Translations under genes and position numbers: made by a program | In this document: piece by piece, positions 7,928 through 15,939 of the stretch | Layout of the letters: each line of letters begins with the position of its first letter | Position numbering within the stretch: the stretch's first letter is position 1 | Assembly: GCF_010728925.1 (NCBI RefSeq) | Contig: NZ_AP022608.1 | Coordinates: 3,906,001-3,970,000 of the forward strand | Reading direction: 5' to 3' | DNA length: 64,000 bases | DNA from: Mycolicibacterium gadium | GTDB lineage: Bacteria; Actinomycetota; Actinomycetes; Mycobacteriales; Mycobacteriaceae | The notes under the pieces: generated by a model | What the model was told of the DNA's origin: nothing | Seen by the model: only the letters and a program-made list of their open reading frames with translations | Database searches by the model: none

Positions 7928-9063
7928 CGAACACGGCTGTCGGGCGCACGCTGAGGCAGCGCTGGAGTGCCTCCCGGTGGATGCTGCTGTCGCTTGTCGT
8001 CGTCATCGCAGTCGCCACTCTGATCACCTATCTGACCGCGCCCCGGCTCGGCGGCCCGATGGATCCGGCGTCCACGTCCCCCGACGGCACCCATGCACTG
8101 GTGACCCTGCTGCGCGAGCAGGGTGTCGATGTCGTCGAGGCACCGGATGTCACGGCCGTCGAAAGTGCCGCGCGGCCCGGCACTCTCATCGTCGTGTTGC
8201 AGACACTGCAGCATCTCCACGACGACGTCCTGCGGCGACTGAGCAACCTGCCGGGCGACCGGCTCCTGGTGGCACCGTCTTCGCGCACCCGTGAAGCGCT
8301 GGCTCCCCACATCACCCTTGCCGGGTCGGTGCCCTTCGGCGGTTCCGAACTCGGTTGCGACCTGCGCGAGGCGGCCCGAGCCGGCGCGGTTCAGCTCGGC
8401 GTGAGCGACGAATACGAAGCGGTGGAAGACTTTCCGATCACCCGCTGCTACGACGGTGCGCTGGTCCGCTACACCGAGGACGGACGCACCGTCACTGTCG
8501 TCGGCAGCGGGGATTTCATGATGAACGGTGGTCTGCTGACCGACGGGAACGCCGCCCTCGCGATGAACCTTGCCGGCACGAACCCGCGGGTGATCTGGTA
8601 TGCGCCGCAGAAGCGCCAAGGCGAATCCGATGTGGGCGCGGAAATCTCCGACCTCGTTCCTCCCGCGGTCGGATGGATCGTGATCCAGCTGTGCCTCGCG
8701 ATCGTGCTCGTCGCGTTGTGGCGGGGCCGACGCCTCGGTCCGCTTGTCGCAGAACGTATGCCGGTCGTCGTGCGCGCATCCGAGACGGTCGAGGGCCGCG
8801 GCAGGCTGTATCGGTCCCGTCGCGCTCGCGACCGCGCAGCGACGGCCCTGCGCACCGCCACCTTGCAACGGATGCTGCCGCGCCTCGGCCTGTCCATCAA
8901 CGCCGAGCCGCCCGCCGTCGTCCAGGCAGTGGCGCAGCGGTCCGGCCACCACGCACAGTCGGTGGCGCACACGCTGTTCGGCTCGCCACCGCAGACCGAC
9001 GACGACTTGGTCCAGCTCGCCCGTGAACTCGACAACATCGAAAGGCAGGTCGCACAATCGTGA
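7924..9063 (+). CDS. DUF4350 domain membrane protein
   Basis: 379 residues with membrane helices at about residues 20-40 and 256-275. Between them is an extracytoplasmic DUF4350 domain with the typical SPDGTHALVTLLREQGVDV opening and a DGALVRY...VVGSGDFMMN block. A cytoplasmic basic/helical tail follows. Corresponds to Rv3691. DUF4350 proteins are standard partners of MoxR/DUF58 systems. Overlaps its neighbours at both ends (ATGA, then GTGA), indicating translational coupling. Confidence 0.88.
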   Translation: MTNTAVGRTLRQRWSASRWMLLSLVVVIAVATLITYLTAPRLGGPMDPASTSPDGTHALVTLLREQGVDVVEAPDVTAVESAARPGTLIVVLQTLQHLHDDVLRRLSNLPGDRLLVAPSSRTREALAPHITLAGSVPFGGSELGCDLREAARAGAVQLGVSDEYEAVEDFPITRCYDGALVRYTEDGRTVTVVGSGDFMMNGGLLTDGNAALAMNLAGTNPRVIWYAPQKRQGESDVGAEISDLVPPAVGWIVIQLCLAIVLVALWRGRRLGPLVAERMPVVVRASETVEGRGRLYRSRRARDRAATALRTATLQRMLPRLGLSINAEPPAVVQAVAQRSGHHAQSVAHTLFGSPPQTDDDLVQLARELDNIERQVAQS

Positions 9064-10043
9064 CTCAGCCACCTTCAGGTCCGGATCCCGCCGCCGCAGG
9101 TGAGGCGGCGCGAAATGCGCTGCTGACACTGCGCACTGAGATCGCCAAGGCAGTCGTCGGCCAGGAGGCTGTGGTCAGCGGCTTGGTGATCGCACTACTG
9201 TGCCGCGGTCATGTGCTGCTGGAGGGCGTGCCGGGCGTTGCCAAGACCCTGCTGGTCCGCACGCTGGCGGCCGCGCTGCAACTCGAGTTCAAACGGGTGC
9301 AGTTCACGCCCGACCTGATGCCCGGTGACGTCACCGGATCACTCGTATATGACGCCCGCACTGCCGAATTCGAGTTCCGCGCCGGTCCGGTTTTCACCAA
9401 TTTGCTGCTGGCCGACGAGATCAACAGGACTCCGCCCAAGACTCAGGCCGCGCTGCTGGAGGCCATGGAGGAGCGCCAGGTCAGCGTCGACGGTGAACCG
9501 CGCCGGTTGCCCGACCCGTTCATCGTTGCGGCGACGCAGAACCCCATCGAGTACGAGGGCACCTATCAGCTGCCCGAAGCACAGCTGGACCGGTTCCTCT
9601 TGAAGCTCAACGTTCCCCTGCCGCCGCGGGACCAGGAGATCACCGTCCTCGATCGGCATGCGCGCGGCTTCGACCCTCGCGACCTGTCCGCCGTGCGACC
9701 CGTCGCGGGGCCCACCGAACTGGCGGCCGGCCGCGCCGCCGTGCAACAGGTGCTCGTCGCCGACGAGGTGCTGGGCTACATCGTCGATATCGCCGGCGCT
9801 ACCCGGCATTCCCCGTCACTGCAGCTAGGGGTGTCGCCGCGCGGGGCGACCGCCCTGCTGGGCACGGCGCGCTCCTGGGCATGGCTGTCGGGCCGCAACT
9901 ACGTCACCCCCGATGACGTCAAGGCGATGGCGCGGCCGACGTTGCGGCATCGTATCCAGTTGCGTCCGGAGGCCGAGCTCGAAGGCGCTCATCCCGACGG
10001 CGTGCTGGACGGGATTCTCGCAGCCGTACCGGTGCCACGGTAG
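9060..10043 (+). CDS. moxR2: MoxR-family AAA+ ATPase
   Basis: 327 residues. Walker A reads GVPGVAKT (about residues 58-65) and Walker B LLADEINR (about residues 117-124); the sensor stretch ATQNPIEYEGTYQLPEAQLDRF is diagnostic of MoxR ATPases. These act as chaperones that mature or insert cofactors into target complexes, usually with a DUF58/von Willebrand partner, here encoded directly downstream. Start GTG 9060 overlaps the previous stop. Equivalent to Rv3692. Confidence 0.95.
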   Translation: MTQPPSGPDPAAAGEAARNALLTLRTEIAKAVVGQEAVVSGLVIALLCRGHVLLEGVPGVAKTLLVRTLAAALQLEFKRVQFTPDLMPGDVTGSLVYDARTAEFEFRAGPVFTNLLLADEINRTPPKTQAALLEAMEERQVSVDGEPRRLPDPFIVAATQNPIEYEGTYQLPEAQLDRFLLKLNVPLPPRDQEITVLDRHARGFDPRDLSAVRPVAGPTELAAGRAAVQQVLVADEVLGYIVDIAGATRHSPSLQLGVSPRGATALLGTARSWAWLSGRNYVTPDDVKAMARPTLRHRIQLRPEAELEGAHPDGVLDGILAAVPVPR

Positions 10044-11365
10044 TGATTCTGACCGGTCGCGCCGGCTTGGTGGCACTGGTCTGCGTGCTTCCGGTCGCGT
10101 TGTCACCATGGCCGGCAACGGCGTTCGCCGTTCTAGCCGGTGCGCTTGCGGCAGCGATCGTCCTCGACATCCTTCTGGCCGCCAGCACCCGCCGGCTGGT
10201 CTTCGCGCGATCCGGTGACACCACGGCGAGACTGGGGCAACCCGTCGACGCGGTTCTCGAAGTGGAGAACCCGGGCCCACGACGCTTGCGCGGACAGGTC
10301 CGCGATGCGTGGTCGCCCAGCGCCAGGGCCGAGCACCGGACGCATGACGTGAATATTGCTCCAGGACAACGGGTTCAACTTGTCACGACGCTACGGCCGG
10401 TTCGTAGGGGCGACCAAAGATCAGCTTTGGTGACGGCTAGGTCGATCGGGCCGTTGGGGCTGGCCGGAAGGCAGCACTCGCATCGGGTGCCCTGGCAGAT
10501 CCGGATCCTGCCACCGTTCCTGTCCCGCAAGCACCTGCCCTCGCGGCTGGCCAGACTCCGCGAGCTGGAAGGGAACACCGCCGTCCTGATCCGCGGTCAG
10601 GGCACCGAGTTCGATTCGCTGCGTGAGTACGTCATCGGTGACGATGTCAGATCAATCGACTGGCGTGCCACCGCCCGGCGAGCCGACGTCGTGGTGCGGA
10701 CGTGGCGACCCGAGCGTGATCGGCGGGTGGTGATCGTGCTGGACACCGGACGCACATCGGCGGGCCGTGTCGGCGTCGACCCCACCGCCGACGACCCGAG
10801 TGGCTGGCCGCGACTGGACTGGTCCATGGATGCCGCACTGCTGTTGGCCGCGCTCGCAGCGCGCGCAGGCGATCACGTGGACTTCCTCGCTCACGACCGG
10901 GTCACCCGGGCGGGCCTGTTCAACGCCTCCCGCACGGAACTCCTCGCGCAACTGGTCGGCGCGATGGCGCCGCTGGAACCCGCACTGATCGAGTCCGATG
11001 CCAGGGCGATGGTGGCCGCGATACAGCGACGCGTTCGGCGCCGGGCGCTGGTCGTGTTGCTCACCGATCTGAACGCCTACGCACTCGACGAGGGTCTGAT
11101 GGGGGTGCTGCCGCAGTTGTCCGCCAAACATCAGGTTCTGTTGGCCGCTGTCGCCGACCCGCGGGTGGACGCGATGGCCGCGGGACGGGCGGACGCCGCA
11201 GCGGTGTACGACGCTGCGGCGGCCGAACGTTCGCGCAACGACCGGCGTTCGATGGCCTCGCGACTGCGGGCGGCCGGGGTCGATGTCGTGGACGCACCAC
11301 CTGACGAACTGGCACCCGCACTCGCGGACCACTACCTCGCCATGAAGGCCACCGGCAGGCTTTAG
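10043..11365 (+). CDS. DUF58 domain protein, MoxR partner
   Basis: 440 residues. Two closely spaced N-terminal membrane helices (residues 5-48) are followed by a beta-rich segment and the DUF58 signature GTEFDSLREYVIGDDVRSID (about residues 195-214). A von Willebrand-A-like region follows, with VVIVLDTGR and VVLLTDLNAYALDEG; the MIDAS-like DTGR lacks the full DxSxS. The start codon overlaps the moxR2 stop by one base. Equivalent to Rv3693. Likely the membrane adaptor through which the MoxR ATPase acts. Confidence 0.9.
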   Translation: MILTGRAGLVALVCVLPVALSPWPATAFAVLAGALAAAIVLDILLAASTRRLVFARSGDTTARLGQPVDAVLEVENPGPRRLRGQVRDAWSPSARAEHRTHDVNIAPGQRVQLVTTLRPVRRGDQRSALVTARSIGPLGLAGRQHSHRVPWQIRILPPFLSRKHLPSRLARLRELEGNTAVLIRGQGTEFDSLREYVIGDDVRSIDWRATARRADVVVRTWRPERDRRVVIVLDTGRTSAGRVGVDPTADDPSGWPRLDWSMDAALLLAALAARAGDHVDFLAHDRVTRAGLFNASRTELLAQLVGAMAPLEPALIESDARAMVAAIQRRVRRRALVVLLTDLNAYALDEGLMGVLPQLSAKHQVLLAAVADPRVDAMAAGRADAAAVYDAAAAERSRNDRRSMASRLRAAGVDVVDAPPDELAPALADHYLAMKATGRL

Positions 11366-12354
11366 CGCGTCGGCACCACATCCGGTGCATCGGAGATGTC
11401 GCCGCTCTCCCCCGCAGCGACACCCCGGCGGCCGAAATAGATTACGTAGCAGAGGAAAGCGACTTCGGCTGCCACCCCGATGGCGATACGAACGAACGTC
11501 GGCAGCGGCGACGGCGTCACCAACGACTCGATCAGCCCGGCCACGAGCAGGACAACGATCAGGCCGCCGGCGACCGCAACCACCGCCCGGCCCTGCTCGG
11601 CCAGCACCTGCGTTCGCGGCCGATGGCCCGGCGACACGACCGACCAGCCGAGTCGCATGCCAACGGCCCCGGCGAGGAACACCGCTGTCAGTTCGATGAG
11701 CCCATGCGGGGTCAGCAGGCCGAGGAAGACGTCGCCCTTGTCGGCGTCGAACATGAAGCCGGCGATCACTCCGAGGTTGAGAGCGTTCTGGAACAGGATG
11801 TACGGGATGGGGATGCCGAGCAGGATCGCGAACCCGATGCACTGCGCGGCAACCCACGAGTTGTTGATCCACACCTGCAGGCCGAACGATGCGGCGGGGT
11901 TCTCGCTGTAGTAGTTGGCGAAATCCTCGTTCACCAATTGTTCGATCTCGCTTGGTGTTTTGAGGGCCGACTGTACCTCCTGGTTGCCCGACACCCACAG
12001 CGCGATGAGCGCGGTGACGAAGCAGAACGCGACGGCCGTTGCGAGCCACCATCGCCATGAGCGATAGGCGACCACCGGGAACGACACCGTCCAGAACCTC
12101 GCGAACTCGCGCCACAGCGGCGCATGCGCACCTGTCACCACCGACCGTGCGCGGGCCACCAATCCCGACAACCGCCCGATGAGGACCGAGTCGGTGGACG
12201 CGCTGCGCACGATCGACAGGTGGGTGGACACCCGCTGGTAAAGATCGACCAGTTCGTCCACTTCGGCGCCCGTGAGCTTCCGCCGACGCCTGGTCAGCTG
12301 CTCCAGCCGCTCCCACGTCGGACGATGCGCCACCACGAACGCGTCGACATCCAC
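11362..12354 (-). CDS. SpoIIM/stage II sporulation protein M-family membrane protein
   Basis: 330 residues with GTG start at 12354, the same length as Rv3694c as I recall it. A cytoplasmic helical N-terminus (RPTWERLEQLTRRRRKLTGAEVDELVDLYQ, residues 11-40, split by conserved Arg/Glu) is followed by several membrane segments and the family block GLLTPHGLIELTAVFLAGA. SpoIIM-like proteins accompany RDD and MoxR-cluster proteins in many Actinobacteria. Convergent with the DUF58 gene (4-base overlap) and divergent, 27 bases apart, from the RDD gene. A TTG further upstream would overlap that gene and was not chosen. Confidence 0.88.
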   Translation of the reverse strand: MDVDAFVVAHRPTWERLEQLTRRRRKLTGAEVDELVDLYQRVSTHLSIVRSASTDSVLIGRLSGLVARARSVVTGAHAPLWREFARFWTVSFPVVAYRSWRWWLATAVAFCFVTALIALWVSGNQEVQSALKTPSEIEQLVNEDFANYYSENPAASFGLQVWINNSWVAAQCIGFAILLGIPIPYILFQNALNLGVIAGFMFDADKGDVFLGLLTPHGLIELTAVFLAGAVGMRLGWSVVSPGHRPRTQVLAEQGRAVVAVAGGLIVVLLVAGLIESLVTPSPLPTFVRIAIGVAAEVAFLCYVIYFGRRGVAAGESGDISDAPDVVPTR

Positions 12355-12381
12355 CCCACGGATCCTAGTAGCGTTGCTGAC

Positions 12382-13269
12382 ATGGTCGGCCAGCAAGAAC
12401 CCGTGGTGACCGGGGACGCGGTGGTTCTGGATGTTCAGATCGCCCAGCTACCGGTCCGCGCGCTGTCGGCGATCATCGACGTCACCGTGGTGTTCATCCT
12501 CTACATCACCGGCGTCGTGTTGTGGGCCAACACACTCACCCAATTCGATCCGGCGTTCTCGGCTGCGGTGCTGATCATTTTCACCGTCTTGGCGATAGTG
12601 GGGTACCCGACGATATTCGAGACGACAACCCGTGGCCGTTCGTTGGGCAAGCTCGCGATGGGACTGCGGGTGGTGTCCGACGATGGCAGCCCGGAACGTT
12701 TTCGGCAGGCCTTGTTTCGTGCGCTGGCAGGCGCGATCGAAATCTGGATGCTCACCGGCGGGCCTGCGGTGATCTGCAGCCTGGCGTCGTCGAAGGGCAA
12801 GCGGATCGGCGACATCTTCGCCGGAACCGTGGTCATCAGCGAACGTGCACCAAGAATGTCGCCGCCTCCGCTGATGCCGCCGCAGCTCGCGTGGTGGGCG
12901 TCCACGTTGCAGTTGTCCGGGCTGCATCCCGAGCAGGCCGAACTGGCACGCCAGTTTCTCTCCCGCGTATCGCAATTGGATCCACAGCTGCGTGACCAGA
13001 TGGCCTACCGCATCACCAGTGACGTCGTCGCCCAGATCTCGCCGCCACCACCGCCCGGCACACCACCGCAGTACGTGCTGGCCGCGGTGCTGGCCGAGCG
13101 TCACCGCCGCGAACTCGCCCGGCTGCAGCCCGCGCCTCTTGGGCCTCCGCCCCAATGGCCGCCGGGTCCACCCCCCGTCGTCGGGTATCCGGCGCCGCCG
13201 CAGCAGGTTTCACCGCGACAGGTTCCGCCACCGTCGTCCGACCCCGGCGGTTTCGCGCCGCCGAGCTAG
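12382..13269 (+). CDS. RDD family membrane protein with proline-rich tail
   Basis: 295 residues. The RDD domain occupies residues 20-150, with the arginine/aspartate motif variants LPVRALSAIIDVTVVF in the first helix and TRGRSLGKLAMGLRVV after the second. A cytoplasmic region of about 145 residues follows, ending in proline-rich sequence. Equivalent to Rv3695. Start ATG 12382 chosen; the longer open frame upstream is antisense to the SpoIIM-like gene. Probably belongs functionally to the MoxR block. Confidence 0.88.
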   Translation: MVGQQEPVVTGDAVVLDVQIAQLPVRALSAIIDVTVVFILYITGVVLWANTLTQFDPAFSAAVLIIFTVLAIVGYPTIFETTTRGRSLGKLAMGLRVVSDDGSPERFRQALFRALAGAIEIWMLTGGPAVICSLASSKGKRIGDIFAGTVVISERAPRMSPPPLMPPQLAWWASTLQLSGLHPEQAELARQFLSRVSQLDPQLRDQMAYRITSDVVAQISPPPPPGTPPQYVLAAVLAERHRRELARLQPAPLGPPPQWPPGPPPVVGYPAPPQQVSPRQVPPPSSDPGGFAPPS

Positions 13270-13393
13270 CGACGACTCGGGTTTCGCGACGGCGTGATGC
13301 CACGCCTGGCGGTGATCGCCTCGACCGGCCCGGGTGCGGCCGAAGTTCCCGGTCAATCGTCAGACGTCCGACCGCATGCGCGGGCGTGTGCGC

Positions 13394-14053
13394 CTATTCG
13401 ACGGTCCGGTAGAGCTTGACCGACACCGCGGCCAACCATGCCCACGCGGCGACGACTGCGGCGGTGAACACCAAAACCGTTGTGGGCGCTCCTGATCCGG
13501 AGGACAACGCAATGAAGCTCAGCGCGAACACACCTCCGGTGATCCGCGAATACCAGGCCCAGCCGGTCTCATTGGTCCGGACGAACCACGCGCCCATCAC
13601 CATGCAGGCCGCCACCAGGCAGACGAAACCAAGACCCGCGACAGCGAAGTGGGTCAGTCCGTGCCAGCTGACCTCGCCCATCCCGGGCGGCGTACCGGGA
13701 GGAAAGCCGTCCGACGGGTCGGCCCGGAAGATGCCTGCGCAGAAGACGCCGAGCCCGTATGTCCCTAGCAGTCCGGCCGCCCAGCCCGACTGCCGGCCGG
13801 GCCCGAGAGCGCGTCGCACGCCGACGGCGGCCGCGATTGTCATCGCCCCCGTCACCAGGAAGTTGACGATCTGGATCCAGCCCAGGTCGCCGTTGGACAA
13901 CTGGCTCACCGCGTGTCTGGTGGGGTCGTAGCCTTCGCGGGTGAACATCTGCGCAGCCGCGACGACGACGTAGATGGGGCCTGCGATGACGCCGTAACCG
14001 AGCAACGATTTGGTTATCCGCACCGGCAACGGTGGGCAATCAGTGCTGCTCAT
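13394..14053 (-). CDS. DUF998 family membrane protein
   Basis: 219 residues with about six membrane helices and the DUF998 features: an early GYGVIAGPIYVVV helix, a loop with RHAVSQLSNGDLGWIQIVNF (residues 46-65), and HGLTHF in the fourth region. Function unknown. Divergently transcribed from a TetR repressor with two operator-like palindromes between them, so it is the probable target of that regulator. Confidence 0.85.
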   Translation of the reverse strand: MSSTDCPPLPVRITKSLLGYGVIAGPIYVVVAAAQMFTREGYDPTRHAVSQLSNGDLGWIQIVNFLVTGAMTIAAAVGVRRALGPGRQSGWAAGLLGTYGLGVFCAGIFRADPSDGFPPGTPPGMGEVSWHGLTHFAVAGLGFVCLVAACMVMGAWFVRTNETGWAWYSRITGGVFALSFIALSSGSGAPTTVLVFTAAVVAAWAWLAAVSVKLYRTVE

Positions 14054-14077
14054 GGGGCTCCTTGCAGTCTAATCAAA

Positions 14078-14119
14078 CTAGACCGTCTAGTACTATCACT
14101 GCCGAACTAGACTGTCCAG
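14078..14119. promoter_or_regulatory. two copies of a TetR-type operator palindrome
   Basis: CTAGACCGTCTAG (14078-14090) is a perfect palindrome. CTAGACTGTCCAG (14107-14119) is a near copy. Both are followed by TACT, and their centres lie 29 bases apart, close to three helical turns. They fill the 85-base space between the divergent DUF998 gene and the TetR gene, fitting autoregulation and control of both promoters. Confidence 0.75.
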
Positions 14120-14138
14120 TACTGAAGGGGGAGGCGGT

Positions 14139-14774
14139 ATGACCGGGTCAGTGACGGGGCGCTCGGCGCGCAAACGCGCGACCATTCTGGCGGCAGGGCG
14201 CGAGCTCTTCCTGCGGCACGGCTATCAGGGCACCAGCGTCGACCAGATCGCCGCGTCGGCCGAGGTGTCCAAACAGACGGTCTACACGCACTTCGGCGAC
14301 AAACAAGAATTGCTGTTGGCGATCGTGAACGAGGCACTGGACAGCACAGTGACGCCGTTTCTGGACCGCATCGCGAGGCTGGCCGAGACCGACGATCTGG
14401 AGATCGACCTCACCGCGCTGGCGCGCGAGTACCTGCGTGCGGTGCTCACGGAACCGGTGGTGCAGTTGCGCAGACTCGTGGTCGGCGAAGCCAACCGGGT
14501 GCCCGCCCTGGCGCAGCTCTACTACGAGCAGGCCCCCTCACGGGCGCTGGCCGCGTTCGCCGACTGCATGGAACGTCTAGACGATCGAGGTCTCCTGTCG
14601 GTGCCTGAACCCGCCGTTGCCGCAGAGCATTTCGCGTTCCTCGTCGTGGGTCGGTGCATAGACCAGGCGCTCTTCTGCGGCGGGCCGCAGGTTCTCGCCG
14701 GCATGGATGTCGACCGTCACGTCCGCGCCGGGGTCGCGCTGTTTCTCGCCGGTTACCTGCCTCGCCAGCGATAG
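14139..14774 (+). CDS. TetR/AcrR family transcriptional regulator
   Basis: 211 residues. The N-terminal helix-turn-helix reads GTSVDQIAASAEVSKQTVYT (about residues 30-49) followed by HFGDKQELL. The C-terminal half matches the TetR_C AefR-like ligand domain (RRLVVGEANRVPALAQLYYE). A strong ribosome-binding site GGGGGAGG precedes ATG 14139. Likely represses itself and the divergent DUF998 gene through the palindromes at 14078-14119. The inducer is unknown. Confidence 0.92.
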   Translation: MTGSVTGRSARKRATILAAGRELFLRHGYQGTSVDQIAASAEVSKQTVYTHFGDKQELLLAIVNEALDSTVTPFLDRIARLAETDDLEIDLTALAREYLRAVLTEPVVQLRRLVVGEANRVPALAQLYYEQAPSRALAAFADCMERLDDRGLLSVPEPAVAAEHFAFLVVGRCIDQALFCGGPQVLAGMDVDRHVRAGVALFLAGYLPRQR

Positions 14775-14847
14775 GCTCCACGGTGGACGAACTGGGCTCC
14801 TCGGCGCTATAGGCCATCCGTGGGTCCGTTGTCTCCGAATCACGAGT

Positions 14848-15066
14848 ATGCAGCGCCGCTATCGCATCACTCAACGCTTGCATGGTGGGCTCAGCGTCGA
14901 GGTACCGGCGGACGCGATTGCCACGACGGTTTCGGGCTGGCTGGCCGAACTCGGTGCTGACAGTCCGTTGGCCGGCGATCTGCAAAAGGCCGTGAACGAA
15001 GGTGACTGGCCGACGGCACGTGCCATCGGTGAGTACCTGGCGGTCGATGTGTCGATGTCCCCCTGA
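14848..15066 (+). CDS. small conserved protein of unknown function (72 aa)
   Basis: A 72-residue soluble protein beginning MQRRYRITQR, with a short beta segment (GGLSVEVPADAI) and two amphipathic helices. Composition and codon use look coding, and I recall similar small mycobacterial proteins, but no function is known. Start ATG 14848 chosen because upstream in-frame starts lie within the TetR gene; the ribosome-binding site is weak. It may be read with the TetR gene, 73 bases upstream. Confidence 0.6.
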   Translation: MQRRYRITQRLHGGLSVEVPADAIATTVSGWLAELGADSPLAGDLQKAVNEGDWPTARAIGEYLAVDVSMSP

Positions 15067-15090
15067 ACTCAGACGTTGCATCGCGATAGT

Positions 15091-15117
15091 TTCCGATATA
15101 TCGTCAACGTATCGGAA
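15091..15117. promoter_or_regulatory. inverted repeat upstream of PadR gene, likely PadR operator
   Basis: TTCCGATA (15091-15098) and TATCGGAA (15110-15117) are perfect inverted 8-mers separated by 11 bases. The left half also lies in the shorter palindrome CGATATATCG (15094-15103). The AT-rich, ATAT/TATCG-containing character fits PadR-family operators, and the site is 42 bases before the padR start. Confidence 0.65.
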
Positions 15118-15158
15118 GCGCAGACCGTGCTTCCCGTCCGAAAGAAACGACACAAGCA

Positions 15159-15869
15159 ATGAACACCCCATTCACACCCCCTCAAGGCCCCTTCGCGGGT
15201 CGCGGACTCGGCTTCGGCTTCGGCCCCGCCGTCAGTCCTGAAGACCGCCGTACGCTGCACGAACAGCGTCGGCAAGCTCGTCGCGGGTTCCGCGAGCACG
15301 TCCGTGAACACCGCGGCGACGCAGGGTTCGGTCCCGGTTTCGGCGGCTTCGGCCCCGGCAGCTTCGGTCCCGGCTTCGGCTTCGGCCCCGGTCGTGGCGG
15401 TCGGCGCGGCGGACCCCGTGGCGGCGGCCGCGGCAGACGCGGTGACGTGCGCGCCGCAATCCTGAAGCTGCTCACCGATCGCCCGATGCACGGCTACGAG
15501 ATGATCCAGGAGATCAATGAACGCAGCCAGCAGCTATGGAAGCCCAGCCCCGGGTCGGTGTACCCGACGCTGCAACTGCTGGTCGACGAGGGCCTGCTCG
15601 TCGCGACGGAGACTGAGGGCAGCAAGAAACTCTTCGAGTTGACTGGTCAAGGCCGGGCCGCCGCAGAGAAGATCGAGACGGCTCCGTGGGACGAGATCAC
15701 CGAAGGTGCCGATCCGGGCGCTGTCAGCCTGCGGGCCGCCGTTGGCCAGCTGATGGGAGCGGTCGCGCAGTCGGCGCACGCTGCATCGGCCGAACAGCAG
15801 CAGCGCATTGTCGACATCGTCAACAATGCCCGCCGCGAGATCTACGGCATCTTGGGCGAAGCCGAATAG
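15159..15869 (+). CDS. PadR family transcriptional regulator with Gly/Phe-rich N-terminus
   Basis: 236 residues. The first 95 are low complexity: repeated FGPG/FGFG units and then a GGRGGRR-type Arg/Gly tract. The PadR winged helix follows (DVRAAILKLLTDRPMHGYEM, then SPGSVYPTLQLLVDEGLL, about residues 97-150), then a helical dimerisation tail. PadR proteins are usually repressors responding to small molecules. The disordered RG-rich extension is unusual in length and may bind nucleic acid; this is inference. The inverted repeat just upstream suggests autoregulation. Confidence 0.9.
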   Translation: MNTPFTPPQGPFAGRGLGFGFGPAVSPEDRRTLHEQRRQARRGFREHVREHRGDAGFGPGFGGFGPGSFGPGFGFGPGRGGRRGGPRGGGRGRRGDVRAAILKLLTDRPMHGYEMIQEINERSQQLWKPSPGSVYPTLQLLVDEGLLVATETEGSKKLFELTGQGRAAAEKIETAPWDEITEGADPGAVSLRAAVGQLMGAVAQSAHAASAEQQQRIVDIVNNARREIYGILGEAE

Positions 15870-15877
15870 TAGCGATC

Positions 15878-15918
15878 TGTGCACGTTTGGGAGCGCCCAC
15901 CGCTCCTAAACGTGCACA
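15878..15918. terminator. long intergenic hairpin (18-bp stem, 5-base loop)
   Basis: The stem at 15878-15895 (TGTGCACGTTTGGGAGCG) pairs with 15901-15918 through 18 pairs including one G-U, around loop CCCAC. It lies 8 bases after the padR stop and 21 bases before the next gene. There is no T tract, so it is either a mycobacterial-style terminator without U run or a dispersed intergenic palindrome. Confidence 0.65.
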
Positions 15919-15939
15919 ACTCGCGTATAGCGTGGCGCC

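Noticed and set aside
10652..12316. Large minus-strand open frame spanning the DUF58 and SpoIIM-like genes.
   Set aside because: It overlaps two supported genes in another frame and shows antisense composition.
13270..13393. Intergenic gap between RDD and DUF998 genes examined for RNA or small genes.
   Set aside because: Only weak short inverted repeats; nothing supportable.
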